DNA from: an uncultured Eubacteriales bacterium
Lineage (GTDB): Bacteria; Bacillota; Clostridia; Christensenellales; Aristaeellaceae
Direction: 5' to 3'
Assembly: GCA_900540045.1 (NCBI GenBank)
Contig: UQEF01000013.1
Coordinates: forward strand, 1-43,041
DNA length: 43,041 bases
The position numbers were made by a program, and so were the translations under genes. Under the pieces are notes generated by a model. That model was not told the origin of the DNA, made no database searches, and worked only from the letters and a program-made list of their open reading frames with translations. This document shows, one piece after another, positions 40,332-43,041 of the stretch. Each line of letters starts with the position of its first letter. Position 1 is the stretch's first letter.

Positions 40332-41848
40332 TATTCACGCCTCCCCAATTGACGGCAGATCATGGCGCACAAGCGCGCGCTTTCATAGTTGCTGTCCGCT
40401 ACCACCGCGCCAGCCTCTCTGAGCATCCTGGCAATGTCTTCCTTGCCCTGCGGGTCTCCTTCGCCGCCGCATACGGCACAGACGTAGATCACATCGGGCC
40501 GCGACCTCATCAGCGGAACATAGCAGGAGGCAGGGTCGGGCGCCACGCCCGGCCCCAGAATGATGTCCATCGCCACGAGCGCCACCTCCGGGTCGGCCAG
40601 CTCCTGCCGCAGGCGCTCCACCCGCTGGGTGGGGTCAAACACCGTGTGCGGCGCTTCGGCAGTAAAATCCAAATCGCCCATATCCAGCAGGGTGTGACCC
40701 TCGCTGCGCTTGTGCGTCTGGAGGCGAGCGGCATACTTCGTGTTATCCCGGTTGGTATGCAGCGCGATTTCCGGAGCGACGGCGCGAAACGTCATCAGTG
40801 TTTCCTCCGCGAAGGTGCCCCCCGTATAGAGGCCGCGGAAATACTTTTGCTCACGGGAAAGTGAGGCCGCCTTTTCGCGGGCGATGGCCGCAGCCTCCTC
40901 TTCCGTCCAGCCGATGCTGGGCTCGCGCCCTGTCACGAGGCGCACGCAGGCCTTGGCAGCCTCCTGGAGGCTGTAGGTTCCTGTTACCCTGTGGCCCTGA
41001 TAAAGCGTTTCGTCCGCGCCCAGGAACACGGCTACGACCGGCTTGGTCAGCTGATCCGCCTCCAGAAGCACCTCCTCCATCACTTCCCGGTCCGCCAGCA
41101 TGGACACCAGGCAGATGAGCTTCGTATCCTCGTCCTTTTCCAGCCGCTTCATATCGGCCTTCATGGATACGCCGCCCACCTCCTTTTTCAGGTCGCGGCC
41201 ACCCGTGCCCAAAATGCACGTGACGCCGCTGCCCATCTGCTCAATCAGGCACGCTACCTCCTGCGATCCGGAGCCGGACGCACCAATTACGCCCACCGGC
41301 CCGGGCCTGACGATGCTGCCCGCTGCCAGCGCCACACCGCCCAGCAGGCCCACGCCCGCATCCGGCCCCATGACCAGCCTGCCATGATCCCGGCCATATT
41401 CCTTGAGGGCGCGCTCCTGCTCCAGCGTTACGTCCGCCGTGAACATGAAGATGTCCATTCCCCTGTCAATGGCCCTGCGAGCTTCCTGGACGGCATATTC
41501 GCCGGGCAAGGAAATCTGCAAAACGTCATAGCGGCCCACAGGCAACTCGTCCACGCTGCGGTATACGCGCCGGCTATGCCCGCCGCCGGAGGCCAGCCGC
41601 TCCTGCGCGGCTGCAAAGGCCGCTTCCAGTGCCTCCGGTCCTTCCGCATCCAGGGCGATCATCAGGTCGTTCTTGGTAACGCCCGCGGGCACGGGATAGT
41701 CCAACCCGGTCAGCAAATCCACGTTCTGGCTCGTGCCCATGCCGCTTTCCGCCCCCGTTACGCCGGGCAGTTCAGTCAGTTCCACCGCCACGCCCATCAG
41801 CGTGACCGAGTCGACATAACGGTTCTTAATCACATAGACCTTTTTCAC
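40331..41848 (-). CDS. fdrA: FdrA/AllF-family protein (succinyl-CoA synthetase-like), oxamate carbamoyltransferase-type subunit
   Basis: A 505-residue cytoplasmic protein related to the alpha subunit of succinyl-CoA synthetase. It opens MKKVYVIKNRYVDSVTLMGV, then ESGMGTSQNVDLL and the Rossmann segments LGGVALAAGSIVRPGPVGVI, followed by GASGSGSQEVACLIEQ. Later come LICLVSMLADREVMEEVLLE, FRGLYTGGTFAEE, DMGDLDFTAEAPHTVFDPTQ and MDIILGPGVAPDPA, typical of FdrA. Known role in E. coli: AllF of oxamate carbamoyltransferase. The start is GTG at 41848, overlapping the flavoprotein stop by four bases (GTGA), with AAGGAGG upstream. It is followed directly by the 53-residue gene and AllG. Confidence 0.9.
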   Translation of the reverse strand: MKKVYVIKNRYVDSVTLMGVAVELTELPGVTGAESGMGTSQNVDLLTGLDYPVPAGVTKNDLMIALDAEGPEALEAAFAAAQERLASGGGHSRRVYRSVDELPVGRYDVLQISLPGEYAVQEARRAIDRGMDIFMFTADVTLEQERALKEYGRDHGRLVMGPDAGVGLLGGVALAAGSIVRPGPVGVIGASGSGSQEVACLIEQMGSGVTCILGTGGRDLKKEVGGVSMKADMKRLEKDEDTKLICLVSMLADREVMEEVLLEADQLTKPVVAVFLGADETLYQGHRVTGTYSLQEAAKACVRLVTGREPSIGWTEEEAAAIAREKAASLSREQKYFRGLYTGGTFAEETLMTFRAVAPEIALHTNRDNTKYAARLQTHKRSEGHTLLDMGDLDFTAEAPHTVFDPTQRVERLRQELADPEVALVAMDIILGPGVAPDPASCYVPLMRSRPDVIYVCAVCGGEGDPQGKEDIARMLREAGAVVADSNYESARLCAMICRQLGRRE

Positions 41849-43041
41849 GATTCAAGGTCCTCCTTCCAAACGTAAGGCCGTGCGTTTTCATCCATGCGTG
41901 CCATGACGCGATACGTGTGCTTGGCCTCCTGCGGATAGTCGCTGCGGGCGTGGCAGCCCAGCGAATCCGTGCGGGTCAGCGCGCTGAGCGCCGTAAGATA
42001 CGCCGCAATCATATCGTTTTTCAGCCGGAACAGCTCGAACGACTCCTGTGCATCCACCCCGCGCAGCGCGCTCACGGCTTCCAGACCATCGGAAAACACG
42101 TTTATGGCCTTTTGGAGCCCCTGTGCGTCGCGCACGGCGTTTACGCCGTCCCACAGGGCTTCGCGCATCCCGCGGCGCAGCGCCGCGATTTTCGATGAAC
42201 AGCTCTCCTCCGCCAGCTGCGGAGCGGACTCGGGCGCGGCGTTGCACGGCCCGGCGCTCCGAGCAAAGGCCGCTGCCGCCCTTCCCGCTCTGCGCCCAAA
42301 CACCAGGGTCTCCAGCCCGGCGTTTCCGCCTATGCGGTTTGCGCCGTGCAGGCCCCCCATCACCTCACCGCAGGCAAACAGACCCTGCACGGTGCTATGC
42401 CCCTGCGCATCCACACGCACGCCGCCCAACGCCGTATGCGGCGCGGGCGCAAGCTCGATCCATTCCTTTGTGATATCTATGCCCACATTGCGATAGCGCT
42501 GGACATACATTTGATAGCCAGATGCCAGCCGGGCCGGATCGACACCGGTAATATCCATGTAGACGCCGCCGTGCTCCGTGCCCTTGCCGCGCGCGATCTC
42601 CGCTACGATGCGGCGGCTCATCACATCCTTGCTGACGCGGTCGCCCTCCGGGCCATATCGCAGCATGAAGCGTTCGCCGTCGCGGTTTCGCAGCACCGCG
42701 CCCTCAAAGAGCAGCGTGGTAATTACGCTGGTACCCACCAGCTCACGGGGCCATACCGCCGCGCTGGGCTCAAACTGGATGAACTCCATATCGCAAAGCT
42801 CCGCGCCGGCCTCGTAGGCCATGGCCACACCGTCGCCGCCGGAATCTCGCTTGTTCGTGGAAACGGGATAGATGCCGCAATAGCCGCCGCATGCCAGCAC
42901 CACCGCATTCGCCCGGAGGTTCAGCCACCGCTTTCCCGCTGCGTCATACGCCAGCGCGCCGCACACACGGCTGCCATCCTTCAGCAGCTTCAGCGCACGC
43001 GTGGCGGACAGCTCTGTCACACTGCCCTGCAGCGTCTCTTT
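41845..43041 (-). CDS. Fumarate-reductase/succinate-dehydrogenase-type flavoprotein (partial, N-terminus outside window)
   Basis: The reading frame runs off the right edge, so the FAD-binding N-terminus is not visible; the 398 visible codons include the rest. Motifs are ANAVVLACGGYCGIYPVSTN, GGDGVAMAYEAGAELCDMEF and IQFEP, then HTALGGVRVDAQGHSTVQGL, FACGEVMGGLHGANRIGGNA and the C-terminal SLGCHARSDYP, a match to the S-x-G-x-H-x-R-x-DYP region of SdhA/FrdA/NadB enzymes. It probably reduces a carbon-carbon double bond or oxidises the reverse, in the cytoplasm. No iron-sulfur or membrane partner is seen in the window. It is translationally coupled to FdrA, so its product or substrate is likely tied to the AllFG-like complex. 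Confidence 0.88.
   Translation of the reverse strand, partial: KETLQGSVTELSATRALKLLKDGSRVCGALAYDAAGKRWLNLRANAVVLACGGYCGIYPVSTNKRDSGGDGVAMAYEAGAELCDMEFIQFEPSAAVWPRELVGTSVITTLLFEGAVLRNRDGERFMLRYGPEGDRVSKDVMSRRIVAEIARGKGTEHGGVYMDITGVDPARLASGYQMYVQRYRNVGIDITKEWIELAPAPHTALGGVRVDAQGHSTVQGLFACGEVMGGLHGANRIGGNAGLETLVFGRRAGRAAAAFARSAGPCNAAPESAPQLAEESCSSKIAALRRGMREALWDGVNAVRDAQGLQKAINVFSDGLEAVSALRGVDAQESFELFRLKNDMIAAYLTALSALTRTDSLGCHARSDYPQEAKHTYRVMARMDENARPYVWKEDLES

Overview
The window reads as chromosomal DNA of a GC-rich anaerobic Firmicute (Bacillota, probably Clostridia). This is inferred from strong AGGAGG-type ribosome sites, TTGACA/TATAAT promoters, CUT1-type sugar ABC transport with YesM/YesN-type regulation, a PolA whose exonuclease domain looks degenerate, and a compact tRNA cluster with encoded CCA ends. 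No rRNA or taxonomic marker lets me go below class. Two zones differ. Bases 1-22800 are mostly housekeeping and envelope genes. Bases 23000-43041 are a catabolic, accessory-looking region that is almost entirely on the minus strand.

Left zone. The first 82 bases are the start of a transposase (probably IS1182-type). Next comes a minus-strand operon: an XRE-cupin regulator, an AMP-forming acyl-CoA synthetase and two tandem L,D-transpeptidases carrying cysteine-rich C-terminal repeats. A divergent HAD phosphatase follows, then a minus-strand group: a small protein, a secreted beta-propeller-like protein, a secreted caspase-family protease and a membrane glycosyltransferase. Bases 10331-21780 form a plus-strand run in which replication and CoA genes (polA, coaE, dnaE) enclose three envelope genes: a lytic transglycosylase with a very long cytoplasmic tail, an orphan oligopeptide-type binding protein and a CHAP amidase. 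A seven-tRNA operon (Pro, Glu, Met/Ile2, Asp, Thr, Tyr, Leu) with its own promoter and terminator closes this zone.

Right zone. Two paralogous regulators, each a LacI-like ligand-binding domain with a C-terminal LuxR-like helix-turn-helix instead of the usual N-terminal one, flank an AllH-family gene and a gene of unknown function. Then, on the minus strand, come a sugar ABC transporter (binding protein and two permeases), a glycosidase-like protein, a YesM/YesN two-component pair, an aldose-epimerase-like protein, an FAD oxidoreductase, a divergent acetate-kinase-family protein, AllG (DUF1116), a 53-residue protein, FdrA (AllF), and a fumarate-reductase-type flavoprotein cut by the window edge.

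The most interesting reading is that FdrA, the 53-residue protein, AllG and the distant AllH are parts of an oxamate-carbamoyltransferase-like complex. In the allantoin pathway such a complex makes carbamoyl phosphate, which carbamate kinase then uses to make ATP. Here no carbamate kinase or allantoin gene is visible. Instead there is an acetate-kinase-family enzyme with several active-site substitutions, two flavoproteins and a sugar-uptake system. This suggests an undescribed pathway that conserves energy through an acyl or carbamoyl phosphate. The pathway assignment is inference.
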